Below, in pieces: positions 1 through 8,300 of a stretch of DNA of 13,374 bases. The notes under the pieces are model-generated. The model was not told the DNA's origin. It searched no databases and saw nothing but the letters and a program-made list of their open reading frames with translations. Both the position numbers and the translations under genes were made by a program. How positions within the stretch are numbered: position 1 is the first letter of the stretch; each line of letters begins with the position of its first letter. Origin of the DNA: Lobulomyces angularis (lineage: Eukaryota; Chytridiomycota; Chytridiomycetes; Lobulomycetales; Lobulomycetaceae). The stretch lies in the NCBI GenBank assembly GCA_027604685.1, contig JADHYX010000512.1:1-13374 (forward strand), in the 5' to 3' direction.

Positions 1-1
1 G

Positions 2-211
2 GAAACTTTCAGGAAGAGGATGAGCCCTAAGCGATGGAAGAGGAATGATGAGGTTACTGTACAAGGGTTGTTGCGCTGCCAAAGCGAATTTTGTCAACAA
101 TCCAGTGAGTTCCCATCAAGGTTGTGGAATCGGGATGACGTTGCTACTTTGAACCAAAAGTCGATAGTAGAGGAGATATTGGCTGGTGAAGGTCGTCCTG
201 CGAGATTCTAA
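2..211 (+). CDS. 3' part of a Fanzor/TnpB-like transposon nuclease ORF (5' end outside window)
   Basis: The reading frame is open from the window edge to a TAA at 209-211; an internal ATG lies at 20, but the frame runs upstream of it, so the true start is probably outside. The tail shows a cysteine knuckle (LLRCQSEFC), then WNRDDVATLN, then a closing GEGRPARF. The NRD-x-x-A-x-x-N pattern resembles the RuvC-III motif of TnpB and Fanzor RNA-guided nucleases (usually NRDxNAAxN), where the Asp is catalytic. Cysteine pairs before it and a G-x-RP-x-F ending fit Fanzor-like ORFs of early-diverging fungi, as I recall them. Here the usual Asn of the motif is Val, and only one cysteine pair is inside the window. 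GC content is near 48%, far above the surrounding DNA, which suggests an inserted element. It could also be another zinc-ribbon transposase relative. Whether the full gene is intact cannot be seen. Confidence 0.5.
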   Translation, partial: ETFRKRMSPKRWKRNDEVTVQGLLRCQSEFCQQSSEFPSRLWNRDDVATLNQKSIVEEILAGEGRPARF

Positions 212-606
212 AGAGCTATTATTCCGATTATTCCTGAGTAGTTTTCACTACTCTCGCCCTTAAATGGTGCTGGTGTATGAGGTATAATTTTTGTGTAACA
301 TTAAATTTAATTTCGTTTTTTTGTCAGACATTGAAAAACTACGTCCATGCACTAGTAATATCATTAATTCAACAAGATAATACAGTAACTTTTTCATTAA
401 ATTATTTAACCTCTACATCGATAAAATGTAGCTTTTCATGACCATTTTTTTTTTTATCACAGCATTCCAACCCTTTTAAGACTATTAAACATGAAGGAAA
501 GCCATTGCTGGTGAATTTTTTGAAAATTCTATTTTTAAAAAAAACAAAAATTTTTACTTTATAAAATATATACAAAGTAATTACATTTTTTAAAATTAAA
601 ATTAAA
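212..606. other. Intergenic; edge of GC-richer block, then AT-rich spacer
   Basis: Apart from the stem-loop at 236-253 this stretch holds no supportable gene. Composition falls sharply from mixed sequence to A/T tracts at about position 280, which may mark the end of an inserted element. An A-rich leader runs directly into the start codon at 607. Confidence 0.5.
236..253. repeat. Perfect 7-bp stem-loop just after the Fanzor-like ORF
   Basis: GAGTAGT (236-242) and ACTACTC (247-253) are exact reverse complements around a TTTC loop. The hairpin starts 24 nt after the stop codon of the Fanzor-like ORF and lies at the edge of the GC-richer block. It could be part of the element's right end or of a 3' RNA structure. 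A chance hairpin is less likely than in the AT tracts because the stem is mixed sequence. Confidence 0.5.
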
Positions 607-1088
607 ATGAAAAATTTTATTATAATCTTACTAGCATTAATTTTAATTACAAAATCAAACAAAAATGACACTTGTGTTCGTTCTTGTGATGTCAACTGTC
701 AAAAGAAACCTGCTGCACAAGCTTGTATAGAAATATTTTATCCTTATCAACCTTGCTTTTTGGAACTTCCTGATGATTTTTGCACTGAAACTTCTTCTGA
801 TAACTCCACTTGTCAATGGCAAAGTAAAGAAAAAATGTAACATATCAATTTTAAATTTATTTTGTAGTTTCAGAAGTTTCAAATTTCACTACTTGTTTAA
901 AAAAAAATAAAGTTAAAGTGGATGATGTGAAACATTTGAATGTAGTTTTTTTTGACAATTCCACTGCAACTACTACGAGAACAGAAACTAGAGAAACCAG
1001 TAAAGCAGGTCCTACCTCAGCTGGATTTAAAAATTGGAATATTTTTCATTTGTATTTGTTTTTTTCGTTTATTATTGTTGTGATTTAA
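607..1088 (+). CDS. Small cysteine-rich secreted protein, probably GPI-anchored (two exons)
   Basis: Exons are 607-823 and 868-1088; the 44-nt intron runs GTAAAG..GTAG. Splicing removes the stop at 838-840 and gives 145 residues. Residues 1-17 are a signal peptide (basic start, hydrophobic II-LLALILI core). A mature domain follows with eight cysteines at about 23, 27, 31, 40, 50, 59, 69 and 82. N-glycosylation sequons include NDT, NST and NFT. A Ser/Thr-rich stretch (TATTTRTETRETS) leads to a hydrophobic C-terminus (LYLFFSFIIVVI) preceded by small residues, the usual layout of a GPI-attachment signal. An AATAAA lies at 1199-1204. Eight cysteines plus a GPI anchor recalls fungal CFEM proteins, but the spacing differs, so I do not assign it to that family. 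A cell-surface or wall role is inferred; the function is unknown. Confidence 0.68.
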
Positions 1089-1198
1089 TTTCTTTTTTTT
1101 GCACTTTTGATAAAAAAAAAATTGTATTGACTTACCACAAAACTATGGTTTCATTTTTTCATTAAGATTTTGACTGTTGTCGCTATAATATGTTGGTG

Positions 1199-1204
1199 AA
1201 TAAA
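1199..1204 (+). terminator. Candidate poly(A) signal of the secreted-protein gene
   Basis: A canonical AATAAA hexamer lies 110 nt after the stop codon at 1088. In AT-rich DNA such hexamers also arise by chance. Confidence 0.35.
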
Positions 1205-1581
1205 GTTTAAGTTTTTTTGCAGTTGGAAATAGAATGATTTTAATACTGTAGAGATTAGCTTACTGTATTTTGACAAAAAAAACTAGTTGAACGGTGATTT
1301 TTGATAGGTTTGTTGGAAAGAAAAACAGAATTCCTACTATTTCGCATGAAATAAGTATCTTTAATTCTAACATTGAATATCTCTGGACTACACTTCAACC
1401 GGGTTCTTGAAACAGCTTTTTTTTGCAATAGCGAGTAGAATAGGTATTGCATTCATTTTTTTTTTTTACTCATATAATTTAAATTTTTTTTTTTTGCATT
1501 CTATACTATGTGTAACAAAAAATTGTTTAAGAGATTCTGTGAAACAACGATTACGTCCTTTCGTTTTTTTGAATTATTATT

Positions 1582-1854
1582 GTAAGTAACTCTATTGAAC
1601 CCATCCTATCCTTATAGATATCAAAAACGAAATCGATATATCAATGTTTTTGACCTCTTTCATATTGCAAATTTTTTAATTTTCAATGGAAATATTAATA
1701 TGGTTGCGATTGTTACATTTAATTTTCCACTTCATACCAAAATTTAAAAAAAAAAATTAGAAGGACAACAGAAGATTTTTTTAATACAACATTTATTCAT
1801 TTTTATTAATATATTACTGACGCATTTGATTAATTTTTTTTTTTTTATATATAG
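1582..1854 (+). other. Candidate 273-nt 5'-UTR intron of RPS7
   Basis: GTAAGTAACT at 1582 is one of the best donor matches in the window. The acceptor at 1854 ends a long T run (TTTTATATATAG) only 9 nt before the RPS7 start codon, where no T-rich acceptor would be needed otherwise. Leader introns are common in fungal ribosomal protein genes. At 273 nt it is much longer than the 43-65 nt introns elsewhere here, which weakens the call; a nearer donor is possible. Confidence 0.35.
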
Positions 1855-1863
1855 TGATAAGTT

Positions 1864-2611
1864 ATGTCAGCACGTTCAAAAATCATTAAACCTTTAGGCC
1901 AGGAACCTGATGAATTAGAATTACAAGTTGCCCAAAACATTTTAGATCTAGAACACAACGTTGCTGATCTTAAAGCTGATTTGAGGGGCCTACAATTTGT
2001 TTCTGCCAAAGAGGTAAGGAGTTTGTTAAGTTTATAATTTTTTATGTTCAAATTGTAATAGATTGAAGTTGGTCACGGAAAAAAAGCTATTGTTATTTTT
2101 GTCCCTGTACCTTCTTTAAAACACTTTCATAAAGTTCAATCTCGTCTTATCCGTGAATTAGAAAAAAAATTCAGTGATAGGCACGTTTTGTTGATTGCTC
2201 AAAGGTAAAATTACTTGAAGCTTTGATTTTTATTCATTTTAATTTTTTTATTTTTAGACGTATTATGGGAAAACCAACCCGTAATTCAAGAGTTAAGCAA
2301 CAAAGACCAAGATCCAGAACTCTAACTTCAGTTCACGAAAAATTACTTGAAGATTTAGTTTACCCAACTGAAATTGTTGGTAAAAGAACTAGAGTTAAAG
2401 TGGATGGTAGTAAATTAATTAAAGTGTGAGTAGCATTTTTATTTTTATTATTTTTTTTTTTTTATATTTTTTTTTTTTAAGTTTCCTTGACCGCAAGGAT
2501 CACACTTCCCTTGAATATAAATTGGATACTTTTTCCTCTACATACAAAAAATTAACCGGAAAAGATGTAGTTTTTGAATTTCCAGTTTCTCAATCGGCTA
2601 CTCAAGAATAA
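1864..2611 (+). CDS. RPS7: 40S ribosomal protein S7 (eS7)
   Basis: Exons are 1864-2013, 2062-2204, 2258-2425 and 2482-2611, with introns of 48, 53 and 56 nt; 591 nt give 196 residues, the normal length of eS7. Landmark segments match the family throughout: [16 protein letters not shown] near the start, [19 protein letters not shown] at about 58-76, [61 protein letters not shown], and [14 protein letters not shown] near the end. The product is a structural protein of the small ribosomal subunit, needed for 18S rRNA maturation and 40S assembly. The LELQVAQ segment and DRHV are closer to fungal than to animal eS7. Splicing phases are 0, 2 and 2. The start ATG is the first in frame after a T-rich acceptor-like sequence. 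No defect is seen, so the gene looks functional. Confidence 0.96.
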
Positions 2612-3045
2612 TATTTTCATATAATCTAAATTTTTTATATAAAAAATACAAAAAAATTTATGAATGACAAAAATTTAGTTGTAATTTAAATTAATATTAA
2701 ACTTTTATGAAGTAATTTTCAACTGTTATTTCCCTATTTTTAAAATTAACAGCATTTAACTTTCAAGTTTTAACTTGGAGTATATGATGCTAATAAGGTA
2801 TTCTATTTAAAATTTTGAAAATAACATGCAGTATCAGGTTCTAGTTCAAAAATTTACTTTTTATCAACAAATTTTAATTGTTTACGATCTTTAGTTCTAA
2901 AATTTTAAAGTTTTATTTATTTTTCAAAAAAAAAAAATTCTCAAGGATTTATTATTTCCATAATTTGTGTTCCCATTTTGGTTTAATTTAGAAGAAAATC
3001 AAGACGGTAAAAAAGAATATTGAATAAATAACTGCTTTATTCTAG

Positions 3046-3089
3046 ATTGTTCCAGTGTTGTTCCAGTATTATTCCAGTATTATTCCAGA
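3046..3089. repeat. Tandem repeat, four copies of an 11-bp unit
   Basis: Units ATTGTTCCAGT, GTTGTTCCAGT, ATTATTCCAGT and ATTATTCCAGA follow each other with exact 11-bp period and only one to three differences. The A/G and A/T variation is at fixed positions. It lies in noncoding DNA and is probably a minisatellite. Confidence 0.85.
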
Positions 3090-3560
3090 ATATTCTGTAT
3101 TATTTTCAATTATTTTTTGTTATTTTCTATATTTGGTGAAACGTTGTAGTGCTATTTAAACTAATTTGGTGTTCCCAAGCTTCCCAACTTTGACTAGCGT
3201 AAAGCTTCAAAAATGTATTAACCAGTATTAACCGAACAAAGGTGAAACGAAACATTTACATAATAAAATTTTTGAAAAATTCAGAACAATTTTAATGGTT
3301 ACCGTCTGTTTTGCGTCAGACAAGCGCGAAAAAAAGGAAATGAAAAAACATTTGAGCAAGATCGTGTCGATTCATTTGATTTTCGTGGTACTTTTTAAGG
3401 ATTTTCAGATCATTTTGCCTAATAAGGGGAGTTTAAATTTTCTCATATATTGAGTACCACACACGTATCGCCAGGTTATTCCACTCGTATTCCATATTTT
3501 AGTTCACGATTCTTCTAATAAGAGATTTTTTTAATTTTTTATTTTTTATTTTTTTTTGGT

Positions 3561-3576
3561 ATCCATCCATCCATCC
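3561..3576. repeat. (ATCC)4 microsatellite
   Basis: Four ATCC units follow a T-rich run. It is a simple-sequence repeat in noncoding DNA. Confidence 0.85.
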
Positions 3577-3666
3577 TTTTTCTCAAATGAATTATGATAT
3601 GAAAATTATGATATGATTCCTTAAAAAAATTATATATACGAAAAATTTTTTTTTTTAATCCAACAC

Positions 3667-4174
3667 TTAAAAAATTTTTTTTCGAAATTGATCAAGATAA
3701 TCACTCATATTAATGCTTGAATTACTCAATTCCATGTCTTTAGCTGCATTATTTGAGTTGTTGTTATAGGCAATACCATTAATATCATTTTCATTTTAAT
3801 TAGGGTTTCCTTTTCTATTTACCCATTAATGCTTTTACACCTCCGACACATTCTAAGCATTTCCAACTTTTACCATTTCCTATAGAAATGTGGTATTGTG
3901 AATTATCATATTTCCATCAACATAAATACCTTATCATATATCAAATCGAAGTCTGAAAAAAAAGAGAAAAAAAAAACTTTTTGATATTATGTTGTTTAAA
4001 AATTTTCTACAGTAGGTTTAGAAGAAATTATAATACTTTGAGTTGCAGGTGTTGTCCCAGCGTCATACTAATAAATCAAAAGTGTATATTTTAATATCTG
4101 ATTCAATGATAGTTAATGACACTTCACCACTTTCCGATGAAAAATTTACACTTCTATCTGCATAGCAGCAATAT
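3667..4174 (-). pseudogene. Broken coding remnant with a recognisable intron, family unknown
   Basis: Read on the minus strand, successive coding-like segments follow in order but in shifting frames. First comes NFSSESGEVSLTIIESDIKIY (about 4141-4082), then after a +1 slip YDAGTTPATQSIIISSKP (about 4066-4012). An intron-like stretch with a long pyrimidine tract ending in CAG follows (4010-3953). Then come FDLIYDK, NSQYHISIGNGKSW-KCLECVGGVKALMG, and ENDINGIAYNNNSNN..FRKKIF ending in TAA at 3669-3667. In-frame stops and one-base shifts separate the blocks, including a TAG at 3817-3815 after ALMGK. A further intron at 3822-3744 would bypass that last break and keep frame, so part could still be spliced. 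I do not recognise the protein; the first block looks like an extracellular or surface domain. The many breaks favour a decayed gene. Confidence 0.45.
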
Positions 4175-4572
4175 TACCTACTTAAGTTACCATAAAAATA
4201 AAAATAAAATTAATTTTTTATTAAGTTCTTGCTCTAATATTATTTCCCTAGTGTTATATTTACATGCTAATCACAATTTCTTTAGAAAATTAAATACAAT
4301 GTTGTGTTTTTAGCATTTATTAATCTTATATAAATAATTAAATATTTAATTATCTGAATTTTTTTTTTTTTTATTTTTTTATTTCATTTGTTTTATTTTT
4401 ATTTTTTTTTTGTGCTTGATTGTTTTAAAAAGCTTAAGCTAAAAAAAATTAAAAAAAAAAAAAGTTATTAACTCATGTATGGGTTTACGGCTAAGATGGT
4501 ATTATTTATAATGAAAATAATAATATAGTTTTTGAAGCTTATAGAAAAATATTATAGAATAATCATATTATA
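4175..4572. other. Low-complexity AT spacer
   Basis: Dominated by A and T homopolymers (about 4358-4465), with no gene, RNA or ordered repeat that I can support. It separates two minus-strand pseudogenes and could include decayed sequence belonging to either. Confidence 0.5.
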
Positions 4573-4979
4573 TTATTCATATCCATTAAAACAGTTTTGC
4601 ACTAAAATCCTAGAGCTACAAATGATAGCGTAAATTCCAGCTGAATTCAAATTTGGTACTGTTATGATGTATCATTTTGACCCAGTTACCTTCATTGAAA
4701 TAAAAGTCAGTACTGCAAATATCATGCTTATTATTATAAACATCACGGCTATCAAAATAACCGGCTTGACGCTGATGTAAAACTTTATATATTTCTGCAA
4801 TTCGCTGTAAACACTTGCTCTTCTACTTCTTTTTCATCGAAAGGAACAAATGTTTGATTACCAGCGGTTTATCGTCAACTGGCAAATTGTAGCTTTGTTA
4901 GAAGAAACGGCGAATTCCCCTGTGAACATTCTACTTGAGCAGCAACAACAGAACCAACTAGAGCATGATGAGCTCTCAT
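4573..4979 (-). pseudogene. Frameshifted remnant of a small, probably secreted protein gene
   Basis: A minus-strand ATG at 4979-4977 opens a short hydrophobic start (ALVGSVVAAQVECSQGNSPF) that resembles a signal peptide end and cysteine-containing mature start. The frame stops at a TGA after LQFAS. Coding-like sequence continues in other frames: NQTFVPFDEKEVEEQVFTAN, then RIAEIYKVLHQRQAGYFDSR followed by DVYNNKHDICSTDFYF and a W-x-x-R segment up to a TAG, then ILVQNCFNGYE and TAA at 4575-4573. At least three one- or two-base slips are needed to join these, and no introns explain them. Upstream codons contain two further in-frame stops. Regular cysteines and the likely signal sequence suggest a small secreted protein. 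I do not recognise the family, and the gene is almost certainly dead. Confidence 0.5.
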
Positions 4980-5372
4980 TACACATTAATTTGATTACAT
5001 TTTATGACATTTCATACTATTTTAGGTTTTCTTCCAATTAAATTTCAAATAAATATATAAGTAATTTAGATGTAATATTTCATCTATTAGAATTTCAAAA
5101 AAAAATAATCAAAGGTCATTAAAAATTGTAAACAAGGATTTTACAATAAAAAAATTATAAAATTTTAATAAACAAATAATAAACAAATAAATACAATGGC
5201 TAAACAATTAAAGAAAATGACGGATAATTTTTGTTTTTTTTTTTTTCTCACCATGTTTTACCCAATCAATTTTTTTTTTTACTTACTTAATAACCAGTGT
5301 TAAGTTCCTAAAAAAAAAAAAAATTATTAACCAGCTTAAAAACATTTTTTTTAATATTTTAAATATTTTAAA
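4980..5372. other. Upstream region of the large PAS gene
   Basis: AT-rich with long T and A runs and no gene. It should contain the promoter and 5' leader of the gene starting at 5373; the leader just before the ATG is strongly A/T (AATATTTTAAATATTTTAAA). No TATA element can be told apart from background. Confidence 0.4.
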
Positions 5373-8300
5373 ATGGAAGATTCATTTTTTGGCATTTTAT
5401 TTACCTTAACAAAGGATCATTCTGTAAAAACTGAATCACTGCTCATTACACTATTGCTAACTGGGAATGAATGCTTAGAATTTGCAGGAATTCTATTATA
5501 TAGTAACAACACATTTTTTGATTATTTTAAGATACTTATCTTTTTTAATTACCAGACAACTTGTTTGGTCCCAACATAAAGACATTTGGTAAAGTTGCAC
5601 GAACCATTCAATTAAATATAGATCCTCCAACTTACATAGGTTTTATAGTAATACATAACAAAAAAATGATAAAAAAATTTTATTAATCAATAAATTAGGT
5701 TGCTTTCATTGTTGTTGCAGTAAGTACAATTAGCGCAAATAACCTAACTATTCTATATTTTAAATAAGCTCTTCACTATATTTATTCTTGGAAACTCATT
5801 TATTGTTGGGTATCAATTTTATAAAAAAAAGTTCAATTCCGTTTGGGCAGTTAAGTGTTTACATACACTTGTTGCTTTGGTCTTGAATTGGTTTTTCTTA
5901 GCTAGGTAACATTAATGATAATCTGATAGTTATATTTACAAAGTTGAAGTTTAAATATTTTTTTGATACCGTTACTGTGCAATCCGTTTAAAATGACCTT
6001 ACTAGCTTATCCTGAAGAATCCTGTGTAAGATTAGATATATCAAAATATATAACATGTCTCATAAACCGTTAATTAGACAAGTGCAACTAACATCATGCT
6101 AATTACTACATCTTGTATCCTTTTACCGATATTAATGGGACTGGTTACTGCAGCTTCGTAATTACTTATTGAAATAAAAAAAAATTGAAATTTTAAACAT
6201 TTAAATAGATTGGTCAACGTAAGTTTTTTTCCTTTAAAAAAAGATCCAAGCAGCACCCACAGTCCTGGATTTGCAATGCTAAAGCTGATGTTTCTTTTTA
6301 TACTTGAATTTAATGCTCGGTTTACTAGCAATGTAGCAGGAGTTTTATATACTGTTATAATTGACTGGATGTTAATGACAATACTCCTGATCGTTTTATA
6401 TTATACACTACCGTTTCATGTAACAATCTACTGTAAAATATCAACAAGCTAATTTTATTTTATAGATGGAGAGATCGAATGAATGGCATGCTGGAATTGT
6501 AGCAGTACAATGGTGGATATGTCTATGTTGCTTAATATCAATACAAGTATATTCATCCCCTGGTTATGGAGAAGCAGTGCCAGAAAGAGCTTTGGACTTC
6601 ATATTAATGTTTGGAACAGTTCCTTCCTTTTTAAGTGGAAAGTATATTATTGGACTAAGATATCAGCAGTTAGAAAGTAAACTCATTGTATTAAAGTTGA
6701 TACTAATAATGAATATTTAGCTATTACTGAAAGATGCGTATTAGAATTAAAAGAATCTCCCAAGTTAAAAATGCTTAGTAGGAAAGCATCAGTGAGTCGT
6801 GGCTATGTAAAACCTAGAAAAAGCATACTAAATAAAGAAAAAGATGAATTGAGTTCATTAGAATGCGGAGTTCAAGAAGACTTTGCTTCGATGTTACCAA
6901 AATCCATCAAAGTGCTGAGCAAGGTTTTAATTGAGCTTACAGGAAGAAAATTGAGTTGTGATCCAACTGATTCTGATAGAATCGCTACTGCACACAATTT
7001 TTATAAGTTTGCGGAATTAGGTAATATTTAAAAAAAATTATAATAGTTAACTTCAAATATTAAAAAATAAATAGCATATCCAAATTGCTGCAAAATACAG
7101 TTTTTGAAATTGAATTTTTTATTTAATCAAAATCTTGATAAAACCAATTTTGCTGACCAATTCCAATTAATAAAAAATAAAGATATTTCATTCATTGTAA
7201 GATATGGCATTTTTGTTAGCATGATGGTTGTAAAAAAAAATGAAGCAATGAGAAAAACAAAAGGAAATGAGGAGCTAAATTTGATGGGATACATTGAGTT
7301 TCAAAAATTTTTAATGTAATTATTTGACTTAATGATTCAATCATTAAACAAAAAAAAATTTTAAATTTTCTATTAGTGAAGCGAAAATATACACTGAACT
7401 GACAGTGAAGTCTATTCACAGGTTTTGGTCGTTATTACTGTCACCTTCAATTACGCTGGATAGTTTTAATGACGCATCAAAAAACATCGAATGTTATGCT
7501 ACGAAAGCTCAAGAAATATTTTTAGTTAGTAACTAACTACAAAGCTTAACAATAATTTGTTTTTTTTTGTTAGGATGCAATTAGTAAATATCCAAAAGCA
7601 CATAAAATTTTAGAAAGTTACGGTAAATTTATTGATATATGCTTGAACGATTCCGATGAGGCTGAGAAATGCAGACACAAAGCTCAGGAACTCAGAATCT
7701 TTGAACAAGGTCTTACTGGAGAAAGTGGTGAAAGCGAGATGCTTAATTCTGACAATGCCTTGCTAACTGTTAATCGGGAAGGATGGATTGAAAGAGTCAA
7801 TAAGCAGTGTTTAAAACTTTTTGGGTACAGTGAAAACGAAATGGTCGGAAGGCATCTCAATATCGTCATACCAAGGTAATTTCAAAACATTAAATATCCT
7901 TTGTGTTTGTTGACTTTTTTTAGACCGTGGAGAGAGTTTCATAGTAGGTTTATGAATGCGGAAGCACAAGATAATCTTTCTCCCAAAGACTCCATGGTCA
8001 TCGGAAAGCCTAGAGAGGTTTATGCACTACATAAACTTGGATATGCCTTTGAAATTAATATCGAAATTGGGGAAAATTATAATGAAGAAAAAGGATGTAA
8101 AGTATTTGTAGCGATGATTACTGAGAAATCTCAACCTGAAGACGTTTACACATTGATTTCAAACCCAAAAAATGATGTAATGTTAATAAATAAAGCAATA
8201 ATTGAATTCTTTGGATACACTTCTCTTGATTTAGTGGGAAAGGTAATGAAGTTACTCAGTCAATTTTTTATTTTTTTATTTTAAAAAACAATGGTTTTTA

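Larger units (their letters stand above)
1089..1863. other. Intergenic region and RPS7 promoter/leader
   Basis: No gene is supported here. The stretch is dominated by T tracts. It carries a strong splice donor (GTAAGTAACT) at 1582 and a T-rich acceptor ending in TAG at 1854, which could bound an intron in the RPS7 5' leader. An 8-bp inverted repeat lies at 1621-1628/1646-1653. The short ORFs at 1255-1452 (-) and 1407-1589 (+) have no recognisable features. Confidence 0.5.
2612..3666. other. Gene-poor AT-rich region with simple repeats
   Basis: No gene is supported. The first 100-150 nt are probably RPS7 3' untranslated sequence. The rest holds the 11-bp tandem array (3046-3089), a CATC microsatellite (3561-3576) and a 13-bp direct repeat, AATTATGATATGA, at 3590-3602 and 3604-3616. 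A less AT-biased patch at about 3180-3480 contains a stop-free run of 73 codons (3232-3453, +), which I do not call as a gene. Confidence 0.5.

Noticed and set aside
402..695. Minus-strand ORF of 97 codons
   Set aside because: It overlaps the start of the spliced secreted-protein gene, and its translation is low-complexity Ile/Phe/Lys from A/T tracts.
1255..1452. Minus-strand ORF of 65 codons with fairly mixed residues
   Set aside because: No motif, signal sequence, splice context or homologue that I recognise; it sits in the RPS7 upstream region.
3218..5334. Recurring TTAACCAG word at 3218 and 5327, with a near copy at 5289
   Set aside because: Too few copies and too AT-rich to separate from chance; no common position relative to genes.
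6483..6680. Overlapping plus-strand ORF of 65 codons
   Set aside because: It is a frame shadow of exon 8 of the PAS gene; the true frame continues the membrane segments and fits the splice phases.
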